Source: Bacteroidota bacterium (GTDB taxonomy: Bacteria > Bacteroidota > Ignavibacteria > Kapaibacteriales > UBA2268). From it: DNA of 11,157 nt. The notes beneath the pieces were generated by a model. That model was not told where the DNA came from. It saw only the letters and a list, made by a program, of their open reading frames with translations, and ran no database searches. The position numbers and the translations under genes were made by a program. Below, in pieces: positions 1 through 6,874 of the stretch (position 1 is the first letter of the stretch; every line of letters begins with the position of its first letter). The DNA lies in contig JAJRPT010000181.1 in the NCBI GenBank assembly GCA_024280675.1, positions 1 through 11,157 on the forward strand. Direction: 5' to 3'.

Positions 1-1398
1 GTAAGAAATTGTTTTGGTTTTGCTACCCTCCCGCTCAATCAATTCATTGCAAAACACCGTGCCTTCTGGCTTTTCGATTATATAGAAACGCTTAGTTTTT
101 TCGCTTAAGACCGCACCACTAAACTCAGCCTCTGAGGCAATAATGGTATAATCTGGGAATTGGCTATCGTTTGCAATGTGGTAGGAATTGACTATTAAAA
201 AGTCAAGAGTATCGGCCGAAGCATTGTATTGTTTGCTTGGAAAAATAACTCTATCCAGCTCAAATGAAAGATTATGAAGGCTGTCGTTTATGAAAACATC
301 TTCACCAGAGTATTCAAAATCATATCGCATCTTTAGTTCTGGCATTATTTCATAAAATGAAAATGTTGTTTGTCCGCTAAGGTTGGGTAGGTGACCTTGA
401 GAATTGTAACACCACCGGGCAAATTCACACCAAGACTCATTAATATTTATTCCCCTTTCTTTTAAAAGCAAATTCAATGCAGCCAAGGAAGTAATCCCAT
501 CTTTTGCAATGAGCGGAAACAATTCTAGTAAAACATCATCATTGCCAAATCTCTCAAACAAATAATCCCAGTAGATAGACATATGATATGCAAAACGAGA
601 ATCTTGGTTTGTGAGGTAGAAATCCCATGGTCTTTTAAAGAAAATATTAAGCGAAGAAAGAAAATCCACCGACTCTGGGAATATTTTCTTTTCCATATAA
701 GTTGCTGTAATTTCTGCAACAAACTGATCTTCACCCGCATTATAGGCAAGCTGAACCAGATGGAAATATTCGTGTGCTAGTGTAATCTTGAGTGCGTCTA
801 TGAAAAAAGTATAATATGATTGTCGGAGGTAAAACTCTATTGTGCCTCCATTTGTGCTTTCTTTTTCTTGCAACACAGAATCCAGATCTGAATAGTTATT
901 GTCTATTACAATGTAACCACTTTCTGAGTCACGAGATTGGGTATAGCCATAATTACCATTGGTGCTTCCCAATTCCACAACATAAATATCAATTGCCCTA
1001 GATCCCCCTTCGCCACCGTCAGGATTTGCCAAGGCAAAACCCAATTTTGCTGTCTCATGATAAACATATTCTGCAAAATAAAGCACAGCGTCGATATAAT
1101 CTGGAATATTATTTTGATTAATATCTTCGGGGTTAATGCCATGAAGAGTATCTTTTAGAGTATAGTGAACACGGAATATTTTATTCTGCGAATCAGAAAA
1201 AAGTTCCAATGAATCAAGGGTGAAGTCACCTTGGGCGAAAGACTGTTGCTTGTCTGGTGATTTATTTGAATTTAGAATTGTAGCCACTCCTAGCTGACCC
1301 ACATTTTGGGGAAAAGAGGGCTTGCCAGCAAACAAAGAAGATGCAAAAAGCAACAGTGATAGCAAAGCAGAGAAAACGAATTTACTGAATGGAGACAT
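1..1398 (-). CDS. Secreted zinc metallopeptidase, MXAN_6640-like (3' end beyond window)
   Basis: I translated this frame by hand. It is open from ATG at 1398-1396 to the window edge, giving 466 residues without a stop, so the C-terminus is missing. Residues 1-24 form a signal peptide (basic start, Leu-rich core, SLFA|G cleavage). A Ca-loop-like DxNxNxxPDYxD motif lies at 92-103, followed by GYTQ (151-154) and IVIDNNY (163-169). The zinc motif HEYFH is at 209-213 (bases 774-760), with E229 in AEITATYME as likely third ligand. This order (Asn/Asp-rich PDYxD loop, HExxH, then a Glu-x-Thr-Ala helix) matches my recollection of the MXAN_6640 family of putative secreted metalloproteases. Residues after about 330 look like beta-rich accessory sequence. 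It abuts the FN3-like gene (TAA|ATG), which suggests translational coupling. Substrate unknown. The catalytic core is complete; whether the missing end carries a sorting domain cannot be seen. Confidence 0.82.
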   Translation of the reverse strand, partial: MSPFSKFVFSALLSLLLFASSLFAGKPSFPQNVGQLGVATILNSNKSPDKQQSFAQGDFTLDSLELFSDSQNKIFRVHYTLKDTLHGINPEDINQNNIPDYIDAVLYFAEYVYHETAKLGFALANPDGGEGGSRAIDIYVVELGSTNGNYGYTQSRDSESGYIVIDNNYSDLDSVLQEKESTNGGTIEFYLRQSYYTFFIDALKITLAHEYFHLVQLAYNAGEDQFVAEITATYMEKKIFPESVDFLSSLNIFFKRPWDFYLTNQDSRFAYHMSIYWDYLFERFGNDDVLLELFPLIAKDGITSLAALNLLLKERGININESWCEFARWCYNSQGHLPNLSGQTTFSFYEIMPELKMRYDFEYSGEDVFINDSLHNLSFELDRVIFPSKQYNASADTLDFLIVNSYHIANDSQFPDYTIIASEAEFSGAVLSEKTKRFYIIEKPEGTVFCNELIEREGSKTKTISY

Positions 1399-1836
1399 TT
1401 ATCTGAACATCTCTTTTAGCATGCCCCAAGTTTTTCTGACAGAGGAGACATTGTGAGTGACGTAGACTTCGTTGCTATAGATGAAATTACCGTCTTCAAA
1501 ATTCACTTGAATTCGGTAGCGTCTGAAATTTTCAGCATTTAATTTTGTTGTTGGTTTCGAGAAATTATTCTCATCGAGATAGGAGTAGGGTTCATTCTTT
1601 TTTAGTGAGGAAACCCTCTCAACCTTTTTATAGGAGTTGGAGCCAGCGTAATAACGTTCGATAATGTACTCTTTCACCTCCGACTCATCTTCGAGCTTCC
1701 ATTCAATTTTGACATCATCGCCCATTGTCCTAGCTTCAAAAAATTCAAAGCTAACCTGCCCCGCAATTGAAATAAGTGTAAGCAACAGACCCAGCAAAAA
1801 TACAAATACCAACTTTATATTATTAAGTTTTTTCAA
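1399..1836 (-). CDS. Small secreted FN3-like domain protein
   Basis: 145 residues. Residues 1-25 are a signal peptide (MKKLNN start, Leu/Val core, SIA|GQ cleavage). The rest, about 27-128, has the pattern of a fibronectin type III-like beta-sandwich common in secreted FCB-group proteins: VKIEW (42-46), IIER (58-61), a YSYLD turn (84-88), YRIQV (107-111) and a YSNEV strand (120-124). A short basic tail with WGMLKEMFR closes the protein. In larger proteins this module usually sits just before a C-terminal secretion signal; here it stands alone. It is the first gene of a two-gene unit with the metallopeptidase, whose ATG follows its stop without a gap. It might be a partner or anchor for the peptidase, but that is inference. 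The fold assignment is by pattern only. Confidence 0.75.
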   Translation of the reverse strand: MKKLNNIKLVFVFLLGLLLTLISIAGQVSFEFFEARTMGDDVKIEWKLEDESEVKEYIIERYYAGSNSYKKVERVSSLKKNEPYSYLDENNFSKPTTKLNAENFRRYRIQVNFEDGNFIYSNEVYVTHNVSSVRKTWGMLKEMFR

Positions 1837-1875
1837 TATTTACTCAAGTTCAATCAAAAAACATTTCCCAACCCA

Positions 1876-1883
1876 CAAATGTA
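1876..1883 (-). promoter_or_regulatory. Bacteroidota-type -7 promoter element
   Basis: The minus strand reads TACATTTG, a perfect match to the Bacteroidota housekeeping -7 consensus TAnnTTTG. Transcription would start near 1870, leaving a leader of about 35 nt before the FN3-like gene at 1836. I see no clear TTG-type -33 element at the expected distance. A perfect 8-mer pattern in AT-rich DNA can arise by chance, but the placement is right. Confidence 0.5.
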
Positions 1884-1919
1884 ACAATATTAATGATGAA
1901 ATACTAATAAAATTATTGT

Positions 1920-1951
1920 TTGATTATTTCTAAAAGAAAAAATATAATCAA
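1920..1951 (-). repeat. AT-rich inverted repeat across the crcB stop codon
   Basis: The arms TTGATTAT (1920-1927) and ATAATCAA (1944-1951) are perfect reverse complements with a 16-nt spacer. The right arm covers the crcB stop codon (1950-1948). On the crcB transcript this would be a weak, nearly all A/U hairpin right at the end of the gene, without a long U-tract after it. It may serve as a weak terminator or 3' stabiliser, or be chance in AT-rich sequence. Confidence 0.3.
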
Positions 1952-2316
1952 GAAATCCTATATCCCAAATAAAGAAAGGCAATGCCAAGGGCAAAAGACA
2001 CCATCATGTAGAGGGCTGCTTGTGGGAATTGCCCTTTGGAGACCAGTTCAAAAAACTCTAAACTAAATGCCGAAAACGTTGTAAATCCGCCCAATATACC
2101 ATAAGTAATCAAAAGTCTGAGTGGCTCTTCGATTGGGTTTTTCAAAAAAGTACCTGCCACATAACCCATCGCAAATGAGCCTATGACATTGACAATGAAT
2201 GTGCCAGCCGGTGCTCCAAAAAAAGTGAATCCCGACATGGCTGTGACTAGTGTGTACCTCAGAACCGAGCCAACAAATCCACCCGCTCCTACGTATAATA
2301 AAATAATAAATGACAA
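1948..2316 (-). CDS. crcB: Fluoride ion channel CrcB/FluC
   Basis: 122 residues, the normal length for this family of small four-helix membrane proteins, which work as dual-topology dimers and let F- leave the cell. The diagnostic motifs are present: GGFVGSVLRY (12-21), GTFIVNVIGSFAMG (38-51) with the pore Asn at 43, and GGFTTFSAFSLE (76-87) with the two fluoride-lining Phe at 81 and 84 and the TTFS turn that forms part of the central sodium site. A single full-length copy implies a homodimer. The start is TTG at 2316-2314; an in-frame stop lies eight codons further upstream and no ATG or GTG intervenes. No Shine-Dalgarno site is visible. The gene is divergent from the TPR gene and 111 bp from the next minus-strand gene. 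I found no fluoride riboswitch motif upstream. Confidence 0.95.
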   Translation of the reverse strand: MSFIILLYVGAGGFVGSVLRYTLVTAMSGFTFFGAPAGTFIVNVIGSFAMGYVAGTFLKNPIEEPLRLLITYGILGGFTTFSAFSLEFFELVSKGQFPQAALYMMVSFALGIAFLYLGYRIS

Positions 2317-2346
2317 TTTCTGAATAATCCCATATTAAAATATCCA

Positions 2347-2353
2347 CAAATTA
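2347..2353 (-). promoter_or_regulatory. Possible crcB promoter (-7-like)
   Basis: The minus strand reads TAATTTG, one base short of TAnnTTTG. A TTG lies about 22 nt upstream, near the usual -33 spacing. It would give a leader of about 25 nt before the TTG start of crcB. The match is imperfect, so this is a candidate only. Confidence 0.25.
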
Positions 2354-2412
2354 GCAATTTATTTTTTATTAAGAACAATTTTACATATTTTGCGTAGCAG
2401 CATAGCATATTC

Positions 2413-2427
2413 TATACAATACATTTA
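2413..2427 (+). promoter_or_regulatory. Possible promoter for the TPR-barrel-TonB gene string
   Basis: The region between crcB and the TPR gene (2317-2519) is AT-rich and must carry both divergent promoters. On the plus strand the best candidates are TATACA (2413-2418) and the overlapping TACATTTA (2420-2427), which is one mismatch from TAnnTTTG. A TTTG at 2389-2392 is somewhat too far upstream to be an ideal -33 partner. Another weak candidate is TATTTTG at 2386-2392. I cannot choose firmly between them. Nothing else recognisable lies in this gap. Confidence 0.25.
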
Positions 2428-2502
2428 AACGAGAATTACTTCTTTTGCCAAATATCGCTTTGGCATGGGCGTTTTATTATTTGCATTGTCTAAAAAGTAA
2501 TC

Positions 2503-2510
2503 TAAGAGGA
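2503..2510 (+). promoter_or_regulatory. Shine-Dalgarno-like site deciding the TPR gene start
   Basis: TAAGAGGA lies 9 nt before the TTG at 2520. It is one of few SD-like sites in the window, and it supports initiation at 2520 rather than at the in-frame TTG at 2445, which has no such site and would put 25 extra residues before a canonical signal peptide. Confidence 0.5.
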
Positions 2511-2519
2511 TTTTTTATA

Positions 2520-5500
2520 TTGAAAAAGTGGATCATCATACTATTTCTTGCTCTTAATTTTAATCTCATGGCTGTTTCACCTTCGGGTGTTTCACCTTCG
2601 GGTTTTGACTCCGAAGATTTCTATGGTATTGGTTCAAATTATCAAAAAGAGATGCTTTTTCTAGCCGACAGGAAAGCTCTTCGTTTATTGGGCGAATTGG
2701 CTAGCCAGAGAAGCCAAAGCCCAGAGATTGCCTCCTCGCCGCTGGAAGCCAAAGCCATTATTATGAGAATTGATATTCTTATTTCCACGAATAAATTCCC
2801 ACAAGCAAAGAAAGTAATCGGCGAGTTCTTGCTCGAGCAAAGATACGCAAATTATTTCCCCTTTGTTCATTTCCAAAAAGGAAACATACTCTATGATGAG
2901 GGCAAGTTTTCTGAAGCCGCAGATTCCTACGAAATGTCTGATTCTTCGGCAAGTATTCTGAGTGATAAAACCGGTCAATCATCTTACTCCACACTCTGGC
3001 ACATTGCAAAATTCCGAAAAGCACTTTCTCTTGCCAGCTCTGGGGCTTACACCATAGCCCGCACCGTATTTGAGCTTGTTGCCAACGGCCAAGGCGAATA
3101 CTCAGACGATGCTATTTTGATGATGGCTGGGATTGAGGAAAATATTGGAAACAACCATCTGGCTGTTGAATACTACAAAAGAGTCAGAACTCAATTTCCC
3201 CAATCAAACAATTATCTCATCTCTTTGATTCGCCAAGCTAATATGGAGTTAGTTCTCAGAAATCCACAACAAGCAATCGCAAATCTTGAAAAGGCAAAAA
3301 CTCTTTGGAGACTCTTTTCCCAAGGCGACTCCTCGACTATTAACTTCGAAGAGCAAATCAAGCTAGAGCATTCGCTTGAGCAAATCATGTATTTGAGGGC
3401 AGAGGCTTCTAATATTAGCGAACATTACCCCGAGGCATTAAACTACTTCACTTCCTTTTTGGAGACATTTTCCTCTAGTTCGCTTAGCAACCATGTTCTT
3501 CTTGGGAGAGCTTGGGCATTTATGAATTTAAAAGAATACCAGCAATCACTCCAAGATTACAATAAAATCATCTCTAGGAACAACACTCAGGCATGGAAAG
3601 TTCACTCAATAGCCGAGCTTTACAGAGCACTTTGTTACAAACTCTCAGGTGAGATAAAGCTAGCCAAGAAAGAATTCTCAGCACTAATCCTCAAGTCAAA
3701 TTACCACTATATTTCTATTGCTTTGCTGGAGCTTGCCCAAATCCACTTCGAGGCAAAGGAGTTCGAGTCGGCACAAAAAATGCTTGAAAGAGCAGAAAGA
3801 GAATCATTCGATGTAGTCAGTTCGGCTAGAGTTTATCTTCTTTTGGGTGCTACGTATCTGGAACTTAAGAAATGGGAAAGAGCTGTCATTGTTTATCAAA
3901 AAGCTGAGGATCTAGCTAGTTTATCTAGCCTTGATATAATGCCTGACAAACATTATTATTTAAACGAGGCACGTTACAAAAAAGGGATAGCACACCTAAG
4001 GGCGGGCAGATCTGCGCTGGCTATTGCCCCGCTTTCTGCTTTTATATCCGAGGAGAATGGCCCCAAAAGAAAAGAAGAGGCTATGTTCTGGCTTGCCGAG
4101 GCTTATTACCGGGCAGATATGCTGATGAATGCCGAAAAGACATACTCATCCCTTATCGACCAATACCCGACTGGCAAAAGGCGTGAAGACGCACTCTATG
4201 GGCTTGGTTGGTCACATTTCAGAAGGAAGAAATTTAATCTTTCGGCACAAGTATACAAAAGGCTTGTGGCAGAATTCCCTGGTTCAGATTACGCAACAGA
4301 AGTGCTTGCCCGGGAGGCTGACGGCTATTACCTCAGCAAGAAATACAGGCAAGCCTCTGAGGTATACGCCCATGTTGCAAGACATTACCCCAACAGTGGC
4401 GAGGGCGAATACTCTGCCTACCAGCATTGTCACTCTCTTTACAGGCTTGGCAAATATAACGAGGCGATTAACAATCTTTATAATTTTGTAAGAAAATACA
4501 GGAACTCACAACTTGCACCAAATGCCATGTTCTTGATTGGTTGGATTCGTTTTTCAGAGGGAAAATTCTCTGAATCCATCGATAGCTTTAGATTCTTGAT
4601 AGACGCTTACCCCAACTCAGGGTACATTGCCAAGACCTATTTCACCATTGCCAATGCCTTTTATAACCAAAGTAAATACCAAGAGGCTATCAAAGTCTAC
4701 CGCACCGTGGTGGAGTCCTATCCCAACTCACCTCTTGCACCTGAGGCAATGAGATCAATCCAGCAATGCTTAATTCTCCTTGGCAGAGGTGCCGAGGCCA
4801 TTGAGATAATTGATGTTTACACGGGCAAGAACCAGAACTCCCCATTTGTTTATGACTTTATGAACAAAAAAGCTAAAATCCAATTCGAGTCCGCCCAATA
4901 CAGCGAAGCGGTTTTGGAGTATGAGAAAATAATCAAGAAATATCCCAAGAGAAAAGAAAATGCCGAAGCAATATATTGGATAGGACGCTCCTATGTGAGC
5001 ATGGAAAATCTAGGCGAAGCAGAATCTGCTTTCAATCAAATTGTCAATAAATTTCCACAAAGTAGATTTGCACCTCTTGGGATGCTAAAGCTGGGCATGT
5101 TACACAAGAAAAATAATGATACTCAAAAAGCAGATTCTATATTAAAGTTGGTAGAAGAGAAATGGCCCAAATCAAGGTCTGCGCCCGAGGCTGGATTTGA
5201 GCGAGCATTAATGCGTTATACACTAGGAGACACAGTCGAGGCAATTCAGATTTACAAGCACGTCGCCTATGATTACTCTAACAACGATTTTTCTGTGGAG
5301 GCTGGACATCGTTTGGGGTCATTTTATAAGAGGCGTGGAGAAAATGATTCTGCCAGAACTCACTATGCCGCCCTTGCCGCCCAAGACTTTAACCTAGATT
5401 TTGCTGCCGAAGCCCAATACAGAATCGGTGAACTATGGAAAAAAGACAAGCGTGATACACTGGCATTGAATGCCTTTTTGATTGTCAAAGAAAACTTCTC

Positions 5501-5723
5501 GAGCTATGACGACTGGTACACCCTTTCGCTTTTAAATATTGGTGAGTTGTCCGAGAATATGAAAAGATGGGAGCTTGCCCGCCAGGTTTATAGCATTATC
5601 ATTGAGCTAAGACCAAGTGATGATTTTGGTAAAACTGCAAGCCGTCGAATGAAAAATGTGCAAAAGAATCTCCCCGAAGATACCAGAGAAGAAAAAATAG
5701 AAATTAAGGAACAAGGGCAATGA
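2520..5723 (+). CDS. Very long periplasmic tetratricopeptide-repeat protein
   Basis: 1067 residues from the TTG at 2520. This start puts a classic signal peptide at the N-terminus (KKW, hydrophobic core, LMA|VS at 18/19) and follows TAAGAGGA; the frame extends to another TTG at 2445, which I reject. There is no lipobox Cys. After a doubled VSPSG (19-28) almost the whole mature protein consists of TPR-type helical hairpins. They are degenerate in the first half and regular in the second, from about residue 520, with a recurring pattern of aromatic, Ala, then YPNS or FPxS followed by A-x-EA about every 35-37 residues. I estimate at least 15 units. The tail from about 1050 is charged and probably disordered. 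Such repeats bind proteins, and short relatives (CpoB/YbgF) link Tol/TonB machinery with cell-wall synthesis. Long TPR proteins beside a plug-less barrel gene are, as I remember, a recurring FCB-group pair. Its stop overlaps the next start (ATGA). Binding partner unknown. Confidence 0.9.
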   Translation: MKKWIIILFLALNFNLMAVSPSGVSPSGFDSEDFYGIGSNYQKEMLFLADRKALRLLGELASQRSQSPEIASSPLEAKAIIMRIDILISTNKFPQAKKVIGEFLLEQRYANYFPFVHFQKGNILYDEGKFSEAADSYEMSDSSASILSDKTGQSSYSTLWHIAKFRKALSLASSGAYTIARTVFELVANGQGEYSDDAILMMAGIEENIGNNHLAVEYYKRVRTQFPQSNNYLISLIRQANMELVLRNPQQAIANLEKAKTLWRLFSQGDSSTINFEEQIKLEHSLEQIMYLRAEASNISEHYPEALNYFTSFLETFSSSSLSNHVLLGRAWAFMNLKEYQQSLQDYNKIISRNNTQAWKVHSIAELYRALCYKLSGEIKLAKKEFSALILKSNYHYISIALLELAQIHFEAKEFESAQKMLERAERESFDVVSSARVYLLLGATYLELKKWERAVIVYQKAEDLASLSSLDIMPDKHYYLNEARYKKGIAHLRAGRSALAIAPLSAFISEENGPKRKEEAMFWLAEAYYRADMLMNAEKTYSSLIDQYPTGKRREDALYGLGWSHFRRKKFNLSAQVYKRLVAEFPGSDYATEVLAREADGYYLSKKYRQASEVYAHVARHYPNSGEGEYSAYQHCHSLYRLGKYNEAINNLYNFVRKYRNSQLAPNAMFLIGWIRFSEGKFSESIDSFRFLIDAYPNSGYIAKTYFTIANAFYNQSKYQEAIKVYRTVVESYPNSPLAPEAMRSIQQCLILLGRGAEAIEIIDVYTGKNQNSPFVYDFMNKKAKIQFESAQYSEAVLEYEKIIKKYPKRKENAEAIYWIGRSYVSMENLGEAESAFNQIVNKFPQSRFAPLGMLKLGMLHKKNNDTQKADSILKLVEEKWPKSRSAPEAGFERALMRYTLGDTVEAIQIYKHVAYDYSNNDFSVEAGHRLGSFYKRRGENDSARTHYAALAAQDFNLDFAAEAQYRIGELWKKDKRDTLALNAFLIVKENFSSYDDWYTLSLLNIGELSENMKRWELARQVYSIIIELRPSDDFGKTASRRMKNVQKNLPEDTREEKIEIKEQGQ
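2574..2603 (+). repeat. 15-bp perfect tandem duplication
   Basis: GTTTCACCTTCGGGT occurs twice in direct succession (2574-2588 and 2589-2603), encoding VSPSG-VSPSG right after the predicted signal-peptide cleavage site of the TPR protein. The identity is at nucleotide level, so it is a recent in-frame duplication and probably variable in copy number between strains. Confidence 0.9.
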
Positions 5724-6874
5724 TTTCTCAAGAAAAAATAAACATTTTCCTATCAAAGCTAGACAGGTCACCCCCTCGCCAACTTATCTCAAATGCCATC
5801 AAAGCACGTGGTATCGAAGATGTCTCGAGCTACTATTCCTCCTACAAACTTCATCCACCCACACTGGACTATGACTCAAAATGGGAACAAGATTTCAGGC
5901 TAGGGGGTCCTGTGAGCCTTGCCTATTTCATCATTTCCCAATCCGGGCTAATCAAAGACCCGTCTTTTTCTTGGATATATTTTTGGGATCTTCTGCAAAG
6001 ATCAGCTTTATTCTTAAATTCTGTTTTAGAAGACGAAAGCGATGTAAACTATTCTAAGCCACTCTCAAATGAATTTAGTCTGAGATATTACCAAGAGCTT
6101 ATCGGCAAATACGGAATTGTTACAAGCGAGGACATGCAGGCCGTCTATCACACCGAACAAAGAGCTGAATTGGAAATTCTTTTGCACCGAAAATTAAGAC
6201 AGTCGGCAGAGCTGTTGAAAAGATTTATTTCTAATCCCAAAACGCTGGACAAACATAAGGACAAATGCCTCAATGATATCTTTGGAATGTTGTCCCATTG
6301 TATTGGAATTCCTCCAAGTTCAGGCATCATCAAAATAGATGAGGAAGCAAACCCTTTCAACAAATATGAACTCACTTGCAGTATAAGTTTGAAGAATGCA
6401 AATTATGGCAGAGTCGAGCTAGGTTCCCAAAGCCTTATCAATCTTTGTAGCGAAGATTTCTTAAATGTTTTAACTAATTCACTCAAATCTGGTCAAGCAC
6501 TTATTTGCACTTGCGAAACTCCACGCAGGGGATTGAGACTAGATTGCTTAATTTCCGATGATAAATCTGATTACAGCGAGGCATTGGCAACTTGTCTGGA
6601 CTTAGACAAGACAAAAAGGCTTGTCTATCAAGACGTGGCATCATTTAAGCCAGCCGTGATATCCGGCGTGAAATTGCGTAATGACAAAGTAGAAATCTGG
6701 AAATTAACCGACGCAAGTGGCGATCATTTTATTGCCTACGACTGGCCGGGCGAACATGTTTTTTTGATGCTCGTCAAAAAAGAATTACTAGACACCATCA
6801 GAAATTATGATTTGATTAATTTAAGCAGCCAGGACGAAGAAATGTTAAAGAAAATACTAAGAGTCGATGATTAA
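5720..6874 (+). CDS. Conserved-context cytoplasmic protein of unknown function
   Basis: 384 residues that I do not recognise. There is no signal peptide and no membrane segment, so it should be cytoplasmic. The N-terminal half (about 1-200) is mostly helical and rich in aromatic residues (SYYSSY 37-42, SWIYFWDLL 84-92). The second half looks alpha/beta, with alternating strands such as YELTCSISL and GQALICTC, and ends in a strand-rich segment (VEIWKLTD, HFIAYDWPGEHVFLMLVKKELL) and a short acidic tail. Cysteines are scattered (about nine) without a CxxC pair. No nucleotide-binding loop or catalytic motif is apparent. Its start overlaps the TPR stop as ATGA, and its end overlaps the barrel gene by 8 bp, so it should be made in step with both. 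A cytoplasmic protein sandwiched between two exported ones could be a regulator or assembly factor, but the sequence gives no proof. Confidence 0.8.
   Translation: MISQEKINIFLSKLDRSPPRQLISNAIKARGIEDVSSYYSSYKLHPPTLDYDSKWEQDFRLGGPVSLAYFIISQSGLIKDPSFSWIYFWDLLQRSALFLNSVLEDESDVNYSKPLSNEFSLRYYQELIGKYGIVTSEDMQAVYHTEQRAELEILLHRKLRQSAELLKRFISNPKTLDKHKDKCLNDIFGMLSHCIGIPPSSGIIKIDEEANPFNKYELTCSISLKNANYGRVELGSQSLINLCSEDFLNVLTNSLKSGQALICTCETPRRGLRLDCLISDDKSDYSEALATCLDLDKTKRLVYQDVASFKPAVISGVKLRNDKVEIWKLTDASGDHFIAYDWPGEHVFLMLVKKELLDTIRNYDLINLSSQDEEMLKKILRVDD

Noticed and set aside
525..1158. Several 60-80 residue frames on both strands
   Set aside because: They lie inside the metallopeptidase gene, which is the only long open frame there and has coherent motifs; the short frames show no domain or start signal.
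2063..2347. 94-residue minus-strand frame
   Set aside because: It overlaps crcB in another frame; crcB motifs are unambiguous and this frame has no membrane or domain pattern of its own.
2445..2519. 25-codon N-terminal extension of the TPR protein from an upstream TTG
   Set aside because: It would bury a canonical signal peptide behind a second hydrophobic stretch and has no ribosome site, while TTG at 2520 follows TAAGAGGA.
4129..4491. 120-residue plus-strand frame
   Set aside because: It is an out-of-frame shadow within the regular TPR repeats.
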